Shown piece after piece: positions 1 to 8,479 of a DNA stretch of 64,000 nucleotides; the stretch's first letter is position 1, and each line of letters opens with the position of its first letter. The notes below the pieces were generated by a model. That model was given only the letters and a program-made list of their open reading frames with translations. It did no database searches and was not told where the DNA came from. Origin of the DNA: Brevundimonas naejangsanensis. Its GTDB lineage: Bacteria; Pseudomonadota; Alphaproteobacteria; Caulobacterales; Caulobacteraceae. The position numbers and the translations under genes were made by a program. The stretch spans positions 979,501-1,043,500 of the forward strand of contig NZ_CP032707.1 of the NCBI RefSeq assembly GCF_003627995.1, read 5' to 3'.

Positions 1-763
1 CCTCGGCCAGGGCCGCCTCGTCGATCAGTTCGCCGCGCGCCGTATTGATCAGGAGGACGTGCGGCTGCAGCCGGGCCAGGCGCTCGGCCGACAGCAGGTG
101 ATAGGTTTCCTTGGTCGCCGGGCAGTTCAGCGAGATGACGTCCATCCGCGCCAGCATCTGGTCCAGATCATCCCACCAGGTGGCGCCCAGCTCCTCGGCG
201 ATCATATCCGGGACGGGTTTGCGGTTATGATAGTGGACCTGCATGCCGAAGGCCTTGGCGCGGCGCGCCAGGGCCTGGCCGATACGGCCCATGCCGACGA
301 TGCCCAGCCGCTTGCCCCACAGCTTGCGGCCGCACATCCAGGTCGGGGCCCAGCCCTTGAACTCGCCCGCCGCGACGATGTTGGCGCCCTCGACGATGCG
401 GCGGCTGACCGCCAGGATCAGGGTCATGGCCAGGTCGGCCGTGTCCTCGGTCAGGACGCCGGGCGTGTTGGTGACGATGATCCCGCGCCCCACGGCGGCG
501 TCGACATCGATATGGTTCACCCCGGCGCCGAAGTTGGCGATCATCTTCAGCCGTTCGCCCGCCCCGGCGATCAGGTCGGCGTCCAGCTGATCGGTGATGG
601 TCGGGACCAGGACGTCGGCGCGCTGCAGGGCGGCCGCCAGGTCGTCGCGCGACATGGGCCGGTCGGTCAGGTTCAGCTCGGCGTCGAACAGCTCGCGCAT
701 GCGCGTCTCGACGGCGTCAGGCAGGCGCCTGGTTAATACGACCTTAAGCTTGCGGGCGGACAT
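1..763 (-). CDS. D-isomer specific 2-hydroxyacid dehydrogenase (3' end outside window)
   Basis: NAD(P)-dependent reductase of the glyoxylate/hydroxypyruvate reductase type, which interconverts 2-oxoacids and D-2-hydroxyacids in the cytoplasm. Translation from the ATG at 763 begins MSARKLKVVLTRRLPDAVE. It continues through the family signature LGIVGMGRIGQALARRAKAFG (dinucleotide-binding GxGxxG) and, close to the window edge, NTARGELIDEAAL, which carries the substrate-binding arginine. About 254 residues are visible of an expected 320-330. The C-terminal Glu and His of the catalytic set lie outside. A perfect TTAA-N7-TTAA motif sits inside its first codons (733-747) and probably serves the divergent SH3 gene. 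The substrate cannot be settled from sequence. Confidence 0.9.
   Translation of the reverse strand, partial: MSARKLKVVLTRRLPDAVETRMRELFDAELNLTDRPMSRDDLAAALQRADVLVPTITDQLDADLIAGAGERLKMIANFGAGVNHIDVDAAVGRGIIVTNTPGVLTEDTADLAMTLILAVSRRIVEGANIVAAGEFKGWAPTWMCGRKLWGKRLGIVGMGRIGQALARRAKAFGMQVHYHNRKPVPDMIAEELGATWWDDLDQMLARMDVISLNCPATKETYHLLSAERLARLQPHVLLINTARGELIDEAALAE
733..747. promoter_or_regulatory. Candidate CtrA binding site (TTAA-N7-TTAA)
   Basis: TTAA at 733-736 and TTAA at 744-747 are separated by exactly seven bases, matching the full CtrA box of Caulobacterales. It lies about 70 bp upstream of the SH3 protein start at 816 and within the first codons of the divergent dehydrogenase. In such GC-rich DNA a chance perfect match is uncommon. 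Binding itself is inference. Confidence 0.5.
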
Positions 764-815
764 AGGGGGGTCTGGATTTTTCCACGGGCGTCGCCCGCTC
801 GGAACGGGTCAATCG

Positions 816-1388
816 GTGTCTAGCAAAGCTGCGGTCAGGTTCAAAAGGGCGCGTCGCGTCGCGGCGCTCGCCGTCGTCCTTCTGACCGGCGTCATGGTTT
901 CGGCGGGGGCGACCATGCCCGACGGCCGGCCGACGCCGACGGGGCTGGAGGTGCCGCGCTGGGTGACGCTGAAGTCGTCCCAGGTGCGGGCGCGCCAGGG
1001 GCCGGGCCTCGACTACCGCATCCTGTGGGAATACCGCGCCGCCGGCCTGCCGGTGCAGGTGATCGCCGAGACGCGCGAGTGGCGCAAGATCTGCGACCCG
1101 GACGGCTCCGTCGCCTGGATTCACCGCACCGTCGCCTCGGGCCGTCGCAGCGTCTTCAACCGCTCGGACCAGGAGATTCCGATCCGCTCGGGCCGGTCCG
1201 AGACCGCCTCGGTGCGGGCTCGGCTGTCGCCGCACGCCCTGGTGTCGCTGGACGAATGCGAGGACGGCTGGTGCCGGGTTCGCGCCCGCAAGCTGCGCGG
1301 CTGGGTGCCCGAGCGCGCCGTCTTCGGAACCCAGGACCGGGCCCTGTGCAACGCCGCCCGCCCCGCCGGAACCGGCCGCGCCTCCTGA
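816..1388 (+). CDS. Secreted SH3-domain protein
   Basis: About 190 residues with an N-terminal signal sequence (RRVAALAVVLLTGVMVSAGA) followed by two bacterial SH3-like (SH3_4 type) repeats. The first runs from WVTLKSSQVRARQGPGLDY to WIHRTVASG. The second runs from IPIRSGRSETASVRARL to GWCRVRARKLRGWVPERAVFG. Such domains bind peptidoglycan or act as periplasmic modules, so the likely site is the cell envelope. I chose the GTG at 816 because it places the hydrophobic core at a normal distance. Longer in-frame starts read through antisense dehydrogenase sequence. A candidate CtrA box lies just upstream, which may link expression to the cell cycle. Confidence 0.8.
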   Translation: MSSKAAVRFKRARRVAALAVVLLTGVMVSAGATMPDGRPTPTGLEVPRWVTLKSSQVRARQGPGLDYRILWEYRAAGLPVQVIAETREWRKICDPDGSVAWIHRTVASGRRSVFNRSDQEIPIRSGRSETASVRARLSPHALVSLDECEDGWCRVRARKLRGWVPERAVFGTQDRALCNAARPAGTGRAS

Positions 1389-1467
1389 CGCCGAGCCCGA
1401 CGGCAAGGTTGAGCGCGGCCTCTGGGTCGTGTAACCCGCCAGCAACACCTTTCGGAGCCGAATTCCC

Positions 1468-2007
1468 TTGAGCCAGTCGCAATATCCGTCGTCGTTCGAT
1501 CACGAAGGCCTGCTGGCCTCGGGCCGGGGCGAGCTGTTCGGCCCGGGCAACGCCCAGCTGCCGGCGCCGCCCATGCTGATGTTCGACCGGATCAAGACCA
1601 TCACCGCCGACGGCGGCGACTACGGCAAGGGTTATGTCGAGGCCGAACTCGACATCCACCCGGACCTCTGGTTCTTCCAGTGCCACTTCATCGGCGACCC
1701 CGTCATGCCCGGCTGCCTGGGCCTGGACGCCATGTGGCAGCTGGTCGGCTTCTACCTCGGCTGGATCGGCGGACCGGGCAAGGGCCGCGCCCTGGGCGTC
1801 GGCGAGGTCAAGTTCACCGGCCAGGTGACCCCCGACGTCAGGAAGGTGGTCTATAAGGTCCACCTGAAGCGCGTCATCAACCGCAAGCTGGTCATGGGCA
1901 TCGCCGACGGCGTGCTCGAAGCCGACGGCGAGGTCATCTACACCTGCGCCGACATGCGCGTCGGCCTGTTCGGCGGCGCGGCTCCGGTAGCGGCGGCCGA
2001 AGGCTGA
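1468..2007 (+). CDS. fabA: 3-hydroxyacyl-[ACP] dehydratase FabA
   Basis: Bifunctional dehydratase/isomerase of type II fatty acid synthesis. It dehydrates 3-hydroxydecanoyl-ACP and isomerises trans-2 to cis-3-decenoyl-ACP, feeding FabB for unsaturated fatty acids. The 179-residue length is normal for FabA. The active-site segment [19 protein letters not shown] holds the catalytic His (about 73) and Asp (about 87). The start is TTG at 1468 with a GGAG ribosome site at about 1454; no ATG gives the full N-terminus. The partner fabB starts 63 bp downstream on the same strand, the usual fabAB operon. No fabI follows. Confidence 0.97.
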   Translation: MSQSQYPSSFDHEGLLASGRGELFGPGNAQLPAPPMLMFDRIKTITADGGDYGKGYVEAELDIHPDLWFFQCHFIGDPVMPGCLGLDAMWQLVGFYLGWIGGPGKGRALGVGEVKFTGQVTPDVRKVVYKVHLKRVINRKLVMGIADGVLEADGEVIYTCADMRVGLFGGAAPVAAAEG

Positions 2008-2070
2008 CCCCACTTACCCTACAGACCGCGGCCAACGCGGCGAGTGCAGACTGAACGTTAGGAAACCACC

Positions 2071-3300
2071 ATGCGGCGTGTCGTCGTCACCGGATTGGGC
2101 ATCGTCTCCTCCATCGGCACCGGCCAGGATGAGGTCGCGGCCTCCCTGCGCGAAGCCAAGTCGGGCGTCCAGCACGCCGCCGATCACGCCAAATACGGCT
2201 TCCGCTCCCAGGTCTGGGCGCCGCCGGCCCTGGGCGTCACCGCCGAGGACTGGGCCCCGCTGGTCGACCGCCGCGCGGCCCGCTTCCTGGCCAACGGCAC
2301 GGCCTGGGCCCACATCGCCTTCGAGGAGGCGCTGAAGGACAGCGGCCTGACCGCCGACGAGATCAAGGACGAGCGCATCGGCCTGATCGTCGGCGAGGGC
2401 GGCCCCTCGACCCAGGTCATCCTGCAGGCGGCCCAGACCACGATCGAGAAGGGTTCGCCCAAGCGCGTCGGCCCCTTCGCCGTGCCCAAGGCCATGGCCA
2501 GCGGCCCCTCGGCCGTCCTGGCCACCTGGTTCGAGCTCAAGGGCATCAACTATTCGATCTCCTCGGCCTGCGCGACCAGCGCCCACTGCATCGGCGCGGC
2601 CGCCGAGCAGATCGCCTGGGGCAAGCAAGACGTGGTCTTCGCTGGCGGCTGCGAGGACATCGACTGGTCGATGTCCAACCTGTTCGACGCCATGGGCGCC
2701 ATGTCCTCCAACTTCAACGAGACCCCCGCCAAGGCCAGCCGCGCCTATGACAAGGACCGCGACGGCTTCGTCATCGCCGGCGGCGCCGGCATCGTCGTGC
2801 TCGAGGAATACGAGCGCGCCGTGGCGCGCGGCGCGACCATCTACGCCGAGGTCACCGGCTACGGCGCCAACTCGGACGGCTACGACATGGTGGCTCCCTC
2901 GGGCGAGGGCGCCGAGCGCTGCATGAAGATCGCGCTGGAAATGGCCGGCAATCCGAAGATCGACTACCTCAACCCGCACGGCACTTCGACCCCGGTCGGC
3001 GACAGCAAGGAGATGGGCGCGGTGCGCAACGTCTTCGGCGAGAACCTGCCGATGATCTCCTCGACCAAGTCGCTGACGGGCCACTCGCTCGGCGCGGCGG
3101 GCGCCCAGGAGGCCATCTACTGCCTGCTGATGATGAAGCACGGCTTCGCCGCCGAGAGCGCCCACATCGAGACCCTGGATCCCGAATTCGAGGGCATGCC
3201 GATCCTGCGTCAGCGCCATGACGGCGAACTGAAGCACGTCATGTCCAACAGCTTCGGCTTCGGCGGCACCAACGCCAGCCTGATCCTGTCCAAGGTCTAG
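2071..3300 (+). CDS. fabB: 3-oxoacyl-[ACP] synthase I FabB
   Basis: Elongating condensing enzyme that extends cis-3-decenoyl-ACP and so commits chains to unsaturated fatty acids. The product has 409 residues, standard for KAS I. The active cysteine is in [11 protein letters not shown] (Cys about 167). The two catalytic histidines are in [11 protein letters not shown] and [11 protein letters not shown], giving the Cys-His-His triad of FabB/FabF enzymes. The C-terminus ends with the expected [14 protein letters not shown]. It follows fabA with a TTAGGAAACC ribosome-binding region just ahead of the ATG. Confidence 0.97.
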   Translation: MRRVVVTGLGIVSSIGTGQDEVAASLREAKSGVQHAADHAKYGFRSQVWAPPALGVTAEDWAPLVDRRAARFLANGTAWAHIAFEEALKDSGLTADEIKDERIGLIVGEGGPSTQVILQAAQTTIEKGSPKRVGPFAVPKAMASGPSAVLATWFELKGINYSISSACATSAHCIGAAAEQIAWGKQDVVFAGGCEDIDWSMSNLFDAMGAMSSNFNETPAKASRAYDKDRDGFVIAGGAGIVVLEEYERAVARGATIYAEVTGYGANSDGYDMVAPSGEGAERCMKIALEMAGNPKIDYLNPHGTSTPVGDSKEMGAVRNVFGENLPMISSTKSLTGHSLGAAGAQEAIYCLLMMKHGFAAESAHIETLDPEFEGMPILRQRHDGELKHVMSNSFGFGGTNASLILSKV

Positions 3301-3377
3301 CCCCTTATCGGTGCGGACTGAGCCAAGCCGAACCCGGATCAATGGTCGGAATTAAGCCCTTGAGCGAACATCTGAGC

Positions 3378-3397
3378 TCCCATGCGATCGCATGGGA
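3378..3397. repeat. Perfect 20-bp palindrome
   Basis: Each half is ten bases (TCCCATGCGA and its complement) with no spacer, centred on GCGATCGC. It does not resemble a terminator, since there is no T-run. A homodimeric regulator site or a structural element are both possible. Confidence 0.7.
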
Positions 3398-3606
3398 ACC
3401 GCGCTCGTTCTGAGCTTCACCGACCGGGACAATCCGAAACGACACGAAAACGCCCCCATTCGGTCCTTCGCCCGCCCGGAAGGGCGCGCACAAATACAGC
3501 ATCGGCCTGTCGGAGTCTGGAGAAGTCCCGGATCCTGAACAGCCCCCCCAGCCCCCAGGATTTTTCCGCTTAGGGCTTCGGCGGGTCGATGCTTCCTCCA
3601 AGCGAG

Positions 3607-3653
3607 ACGCCCGTGTCTGCCCTCCTCCCCCTCCCAGGCAGCGCGGGCGTTTT
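3607..3653 (+). terminator. Possible terminator after fabB
   Basis: Arms ACGCCCG..CTGCC at 3607-3621 and GGCAG..CGGGCGT at 3637-3650 pair with one bulge, and the T4 run at 3650-3653 follows. It is about 300 bp from the fabB stop, so it may be a second barrier rather than the main terminator. Confidence 0.35.
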
Positions 3654-3680
3654 GCTGTCTGGAGCAGGCTCGGAAGCGCC

Positions 3681-5009
3681 TCAGCCGGGCAGGTCGGCCT
3701 CGATCCGCTCGCCGTCGCGCACCAGGACCAGAGCCGCCGCCTCCAGGCCGCCCAGGCGCTGCGCCAGGTCGGCCATGTCGGCCACAGGGGCGCCGTTCGC
3801 CTCCACCAGCAGATCGCCTGCCTGCACGCCCGCCGCCGCCGCGCGCGAGCCGGGCTCGACCACGGCGACCAGGACCCCGCCGTCCTCGCCGGCGTTGCGG
3901 ATCGTCAGGCCCCGCACCATGGCCGACTGGAGCCCGAGGCGGACAGCCGCCGGATCGGACGGCTCGACCGTCAGCCGCCCGGCGGCCTCGCCCCCGTCGC
4001 GCAGATAGACCACGGGCATCTGCGTCCCGGGCCGGGCGATGCCGATCGTGGCCTGGACCGAGCCGGCGTTGGCCACGGGCCGATCCTGGATGCGGGTGAT
4101 CACGTCGCCGGGCCTCAGCCCCGCCCGCTCGGCCGTCGAGCCGGGCTCGACGTCATAGACCACAGCCCCGCGCACGATGTTCAGCCCGACCTCGCGGGCG
4201 CGTTCCGCCGTCAGGGAGCCCAGGGCAGCGCCGATGCGGCCGCGCTTGACCTCGCCCGTGGCGCGCAGCTGGTCGACCACGAACATCATGATGCGCGTCG
4301 GCACGGCGAAGGCGATGCCGTCGTTGCCGCCGCCGAAGCCGCCCGACAGGATGGCGGTGTTGATGCCGATCAGACGCCCCCGGCTATCCAGCAGCGGCCC
4401 GCCCGAATTGCCCGAGTTCACGGCCGCGTCGGTCTGGATGTAGTCCTCGATGGCGTCGCCCATGCCCGAACGGTTCAGGCCCGAGATGACGCCCATGGTC
4501 AGGGTCTGGTCCAGGCCTAGGGGATAGCCGACCGCGAAGGCCAGGTCGCCGCTGCGCAGGGTGTCGGAGTCCACCGTCTGCACCTGCGACAGCCCCGTGG
4601 CGTTGATCTTCAGCACGGCGATGTCGGTGGCCTTGTCGGCCCCGATCAGGGTGGCGTCGAACAGGCGGCCGTCGATCAGGTCGACGGTGAACTTCTGGCC
4701 GTTCTCGATGACGTGGTGGTTGGTGACGATGATGCCTTCGCGCGCGTCGATGATGACCCCCGACCCGCCCTGCGACGGCTTGGGCTCGCGCTCGGAACTG
4801 GGGCCGCGCGACTGGCCCAGGGTGGTCACTTGCACCACGGCGGGCAGGCTCTGCTCCAGCCCGGCCGCGAAGCTGAACACCCCGCGTCGCGCGTCATAGG
4901 GCAGGGCCGCCGCGGCCCCGGGCGACGCCTGCGCGGCCGTCGCGGCCTGGGCCGCGCCGCTGAAGCTGAGGATCGCCAGAGCGGCGCCGGCCAGCAGACT
5001 GTTTCGCAT
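3681..5009 (-). CDS. HtrA/DegP-family periplasmic serine protease
   Basis: 442-residue trypsin-like protease for envelope protein quality control. A signal peptide (cleavage near AQAATA) is followed by the protease domain with catalytic His99 (VTNHHVIEN), Asp129 (ATDIAVLK) and Ser202 (VNSGNSGGPLL). Two PDZ domains follow: VRGAVVYDVEPGSTAERAGL, and a second ending with LVAVVEPGSRAAAAGVQAGDLL. The catalytic triad is intact. The ATG at 5009 has GAAGGA ahead of it. Convergent with fabB and apparently monocistronic. Whether it is DegP-like or DegQ-like cannot be decided here. Confidence 0.93.
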   Translation of the reverse strand: MRNSLLAGAALAILSFSGAAQAATAAQASPGAAAALPYDARRGVFSFAAGLEQSLPAVVQVTTLGQSRGPSSEREPKPSQGGSGVIIDAREGIIVTNHHVIENGQKFTVDLIDGRLFDATLIGADKATDIAVLKINATGLSQVQTVDSDTLRSGDLAFAVGYPLGLDQTLTMGVISGLNRSGMGDAIEDYIQTDAAVNSGNSGGPLLDSRGRLIGINTAILSGGFGGGNDGIAFAVPTRIMMFVVDQLRATGEVKRGRIGAALGSLTAERAREVGLNIVRGAVVYDVEPGSTAERAGLRPGDVITRIQDRPVANAGSVQATIGIARPGTQMPVVYLRDGGEAAGRLTVEPSDPAAVRLGLQSAMVRGLTIRNAGEDGGVLVAVVEPGSRAAAAGVQAGDLLVEANGAPVADMADLAQRLGGLEAAALVLVRDGERIEADLPG

Positions 5010-5128
5010 GGTGTTCGGTTCCTTCGCTGGGCTACAGCCTAGCCGCAGACGGCGCGCCTGACGATGGCTTCCACGCTCGCGAAGGAGCGAAACGCGCGAC
5101 GGCCGCGAAGGATCGGCCCCCGCGCGCC

Positions 5129-6244
5129 TCAGTCGCCGAGCACCTCGCCCGCCAGGGCGCGCAGGACCGCCCGGTTGACCGTCTCGGCCTGGGTGCCGTC
5201 GCCACTGTTGACCACCGTCAGGATGGCGCTGCGGTTGTCGAGCCGTGCCACCACCACGGCGTGCCAGTAACCGTTGGAGCCCACGTGCGTCAGATATCGG
5301 CCCGGCTTGCCGCCGAAGGCCGCCGGGGTGCCCCAGCCCAGGCCCGCGACCTTGCCGTCCCGGGCCGTATGCAGCAGGCGATAGCTCTCGACCGACAGCA
5401 GGCGGCCGCGACCGTCCTCGCCCTCCATCTGATCCAGAACGAAGCGGGCCCAGTCCTGCAGGCTCATGTGCAGCTCGCCCGCCGGCGCCAGCACGGTCGG
5501 ATTGTCGGCGCGCGGCCCGGTGAGCGGCCGGCCGTCCTCATGCCCCAGGGGCTGGCCCGCGACGGTCGGGCCGAACGCCGCCGTGGTCATGCCCAGCGGC
5601 TGCAGCACCAGTTCGGCCGTCAGCTGCTCGATCGACTTGCCGGTCGCCCGTTCGGCCGCGGCGGCGGCCAGGATGTAGCCGCCGTTGCTGTAGCTCTGCG
5701 TCGTGCGCGGTTCGACGGCGGGGGCCTGGGTCACGGCCACGGCGGCGTAGGCCCGGCGCTGCTCCATCACCGGGCGCGGATCGTCATAGAAGGCCAGGGT
5801 CTCTTCCAGGCCGATGATGTCCGGCAGGCCCGACAGGTGCGACAGCAAGTCCAGCAGGGTGGCCTGCCGGTATTGCGGGCGCATGCTTGCCGCCAGTTCG
5901 GGCAGCAGGGCCTCCAGCGGCGTCTCCCACGACAGGACGCCCTGCTCCACCAGGCGAGCGATGGCCGTGGCGGTGATCGCCTTGCCGTCCGACCCCAGGT
6001 GCCAGACGTCGTCGGTCGTGGCCGGGACCCGGCTCTTCAGATCACGCACCCCCGCGACGCCCTGGCCTGCGACGACGCCGTCGCGGATGGTCAGGGTCGC
6101 CAGTCCGGGGACGTCGGTTCCCGCCAGCAGGGGCGCCAGCCGAGGCGACAGGTCGGCGGGCTCGGCCGCGCGGACCGACGACAAGGGGGCCAGGGCGAGC
6201 ACGGCCGCGGCGGCGACGGCGAGAAAGGCGCGTTGGGCGAACAT
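5129..6244 (-). CDS. Secreted serine hydrolase (beta-lactamase / class C-like family)
   Basis: About 371 residues with a clear signal peptide (FLAVAAAAVLALAPLSSVRA) and the serine beta-lactamase/DD-peptidase fold. The catalytic tetrad SDGK is at residues 85-88 (WHLGSDGKAIT). The tyrosine motif is SYSNGGY and the third box is HVGSNG. Members include esterases, D-aminopeptidases and penicillin-binding-like proteins, so the substrate is unknown. I prefer the ATG at 6244, which has GGAG six bases ahead, over the ATG at 6256. It reads toward the htrA-like gene on the same strand with 119 bp between. Confidence 0.85.
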   Translation of the reverse strand: MFAQRAFLAVAAAAVLALAPLSSVRAAEPADLSPRLAPLLAGTDVPGLATLTIRDGVVAGQGVAGVRDLKSRVPATTDDVWHLGSDGKAITATAIARLVEQGVLSWETPLEALLPELAASMRPQYRQATLLDLLSHLSGLPDIIGLEETLAFYDDPRPVMEQRRAYAAVAVTQAPAVEPRTTQSYSNGGYILAAAAAERATGKSIEQLTAELVLQPLGMTTAAFGPTVAGQPLGHEDGRPLTGPRADNPTVLAPAGELHMSLQDWARFVLDQMEGEDGRGRLLSVESYRLLHTARDGKVAGLGWGTPAAFGGKPGRYLTHVGSNGYWHAVVVARLDNRSAILTVVNSGDGTQAETVNRAVLRALAGEVLGD

Positions 6245-6324
6245 CGGAATCTCCATCAGATGCGCCGCCCTAGCTTTGCCCTACGCCGAAAACAAGGCGT
6301 TTGGATTTCCGTCCCGTAACCTTC

Positions 6325-7515
6325 CTAGAAGGCGGCCTCGCCGGTGATGGCGCGGCCCAGGATCAGAGCGTGGACGTCGTGCGCGCCCTCGTAGGTGTTG
6401 ACCGTCTCCAGGTTCATGGCGTGGCGCATGACGTGCAGTTCGCCGGTGATGCCGGCGCCGCCGTGCATGTCGCGAGCGACGCGGGCGACGTCCAGCGCCT
6501 TGCCGCAGTTGTTGCGCTTCATCAGGCTGATGGCCTCGGGAACCCAGGCGCCCGTGTCCAGCAGGCGGCCCAGGGCATAGGCGCCCTCGAAGCCGAGGAA
6601 GATCTCGGTCTGCATGTCGGCCAGCTTCTTCTGCACCAGCTGGCGCGACGACAGCGGACGGCCAAACAGGGTGCGCTCGGCGACATAGTCGCGGCTGGCG
6701 TGGAAGCAGAACTCGGCGGCGCCCATGGCGCCCCAGGCGATGCCGTAGCGCGCCTTGTTCAGGCAGGAGAACGGCCCGCGCAAGCCTTGCACGCCCGGCA
6801 GGATGTTGGCCTCCGGCACGAAGACGTCGTTCAGGCCGATGTCGCCAGTGACCGAGGCGCGCAGGGACAGCTTGTCGCCGATCTTGCCCGTGGTGAAGCC
6901 GTCGAAGTCGCGCTCGACGATGAAGCCCCTGATCTTCCCGTCCAGCTTGGCCCAGACGATAGCCAGGTCGGCGATGGGCGAGTTGGTGATCCAGTATTTG
7001 CCGCCGTTCAGGCGATAGCCGCCCTGAACCGCGACCGCCGTGGTCTTCATCGAGGCCGGGTCAGAGCCGCCGTCGGCCTCCGTCAGGCCGAAGCAGCCGA
7101 CCAGTTCGCCCGCCGCCATCTTGGGCAGAAACTTGGCCTTCTGCTCATCCGAGCCGAAGGCGTAGATCGGGTACATGGCCAGGGACGACTGCACGCTCAT
7201 GGCCGAGCGATAACCGCTGTCGATGGCCTCGATCTCGCGCGCGATCAGGCCATAGGCGACATGGCTGGCTTCCGAACCGCCGTACTGTTCCGGCAGCATG
7301 GCGCCCAGGAAGCCCATCTCGCCCATCTCGGTCATGATCGTGCGATCGAAGACTTCGTCGCGGAAGGCGGCGACGACGCGCGGCAGCAGGGCCTCGCGCG
7401 CATAGGCTCGCGCCGCGTCCTGGACCATCCGCTCCTCGTCGGTCAGACGGCCGCGCAGGTCGAAGGGATCATCCCAACGGAAGGTCTGTTGCGAAGCGTG
7501 CGAGCCGTCGGCCAT
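6325..7515 (-). CDS. gcdH: Acyl-CoA dehydrogenase, glutaryl-CoA dehydrogenase type
   Basis: FAD-dependent oxidative decarboxylation of glutaryl-CoA to crotonyl-CoA in lysine and tryptophan breakdown. The 396-residue protein has the acyl-CoA dehydrogenase signatures [14 protein letters not shown] and, near the C-terminus, [10 protein letters not shown]. The catalytic glutamate lies in [20 protein letters not shown], a context typical of glutaryl-CoA dehydrogenase. The ATG at 7515 is preceded by CAGGAAACACCG, so I chose it over the upstream GTG at 7563. The exact substrate is inferred from these family-specific motifs. Confidence 0.88.
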   Translation of the reverse strand: MADGSHASQQTFRWDDPFDLRGRLTDEERMVQDAARAYAREALLPRVVAAFRDEVFDRTIMTEMGEMGFLGAMLPEQYGGSEASHVAYGLIAREIEAIDSGYRSAMSVQSSLAMYPIYAFGSDEQKAKFLPKMAAGELVGCFGLTEADGGSDPASMKTTAVAVQGGYRLNGGKYWITNSPIADLAIVWAKLDGKIRGFIVERDFDGFTTGKIGDKLSLRASVTGDIGLNDVFVPEANILPGVQGLRGPFSCLNKARYGIAWGAMGAAEFCFHASRDYVAERTLFGRPLSSRQLVQKKLADMQTEIFLGFEGAYALGRLLDTGAWVPEAISLMKRNNCGKALDVARVARDMHGGAGITGELHVMRHAMNLETVNTYEGAHDVHALILGRAITGEAAF

Positions 7516-7669
7516 CGGTGTTTCCTGCGCATATAAATTTGCGGGGTTCTTCACGGTCGTCACGCGCGCTGATCGGGGCGTGACGATGCGACCCCTGTTC
7601 CATCGGTCAGTTTAGGCGATAAAGGATGAGCCGGGTAGAGGGACGCGCGCAGCCGCGTTAGGTAGGGTC

Positions 7670-7936
7670 ATGTCGAGTCAATTTTCACGTCTGTTCCGCG
7701 ATCATCCGCGCGAGGTCGGCGAGAGCTATCTGGAGCACATGGCCGCCTCGTCGCGGTTCGGCTTCAAGCTGATTCGCCTCGCCGCCTGTGCCTTCACCCA
7801 TGCGCTGGTGCCGGGCCTGCACAAGACCACGGTTTCCGACGCCATTCGCGGCATGGCCCACGACATGGGCGGCCGGGCCGCCGAGGCGCGCGAATGCCGG
7901 ATGCGCGACGCGGGCGTGTGGGACGTGGGGCTCTAG
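7670..7936 (+). CDS. DUF6356 family small protein
   Basis: 88 residues (MSSQFSRLFRDHPREVGESYLEHM...) with the family pattern HPREVxESYxEHM, then a moderately hydrophobic stretch (LIRLAACAFTHALVPGL) and a charged tail. Its function is not known to me. GGTAGGG precedes the ATG. It is divergent from gcdH and convergent with the DUF2007 gene, whose stop is only 9 bp away. Confidence 0.75.
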   Translation: MSSQFSRLFRDHPREVGESYLEHMAASSRFGFKLIRLAACAFTHALVPGLHKTTVSDAIRGMAHDMGGRAAEARECRMRDAGVWDVGL

Positions 7937-7945
7937 ACCGTCGGT

Positions 7946-8380
7946 TCAGGCGTTCAGAATCCCGACCAGCCATAGGACCAGGGTCAGCAGCAGAACCGTC
8001 CCCACGACCGCCATGCCCGCCCATTGAAAGGCGCTGAAGCGGCGCGGCAGGCTCGTGCCGACAAAGCCTGCGCCGGCGGCGAAGGCGAACAGAGCCAACC
8101 CCCGCGAGGCCGTTCGCACCGTCGCGTCAGGCCGGCCCAGATCGTCCCCCTCGTCGGTCGCGAACTCGCCCGTCCCGGCGCGCGCCAGCAGGTCGCGCGC
8201 CCGCGCCGCCTGGTCGGGTCGGCCCATCAGGCGGATGCCCAGGGCGCGCTGCATCAGTGGATCGACCGTGGTCTGGAACCGCTCCGTCACCGACACCTCG
8301 ATGTCGTGCGACGCCAGGAAAGCCGCCGCCAGATCGGCCTCATAAACATCGTGGTAACGGGCGATCTCGACCAGGCTCAT
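7946..8380 (-). CDS. DUF2007 domain membrane protein
   Basis: 144 residues. The N-terminal 70 match the DUF2007 fold (VEIARYHDVYEADLAAAFLASHDIEVSV...), a small ferredoxin-like domain proposed for signalling. Two transmembrane segments follow at about 92-112 (GLALFAFAAGAGFVGTSL) and 118-141 (QWAGMAVVGTVLLLTLVLWLVGIL). It lies downstream of sucB on the same strand, but a terminator at 8428-8453 separates them, so it is probably not part of the suc operon. No function can be assigned. Confidence 0.75.
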   Translation of the reverse strand: MSLVEIARYHDVYEADLAAAFLASHDIEVSVTERFQTTVDPLMQRALGIRLMGRPDQAARARDLLARAGTGEFATDEGDDLGRPDATVRTASRGLALFAFAAGAGFVGTSLPRRFSAFQWAGMAVVGTVLLLTLVLWLVGILNA

Positions 8381-8423
8381 GACCCCAGCCTAGCACGACC
8401 TTCGGCTTGCCAAACCGCGAATT

Positions 8424-8453
8424 GAAAACGGCGGGACCCGAAGATCCCGCCGT
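8424..8453 (-). terminator. Intrinsic terminator of sucA-sucB
   Basis: A perfect 9-bp stem ACGGCGGGA / TCCCGCCGT (8428-8436 and 8445-8453) with an 8-base loop. Read on the minus strand it is followed by TTTTCAATT. It lies just after the sucB stop. Confidence 0.75.
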
Positions 8454-8479
8454 CGTCAGTCTTTCGCGTGATGCGGACC

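Larger units (their letters stand above)
3301..3680. other. 380-bp convergent intergenic region
   Basis: Lies between the ends of fabB (+) and the htrA-like gene (-). No coding frame here is convincing. It holds a perfect 20-bp palindrome centred on GCGATCGC at 3378-3397, an octamer direct repeat (TCTGAGCT at 3371 and 3409), and a bulged hairpin with a short T-run at 3607-3653. Otherwise I see nothing recognisable. Confidence 0.6.
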
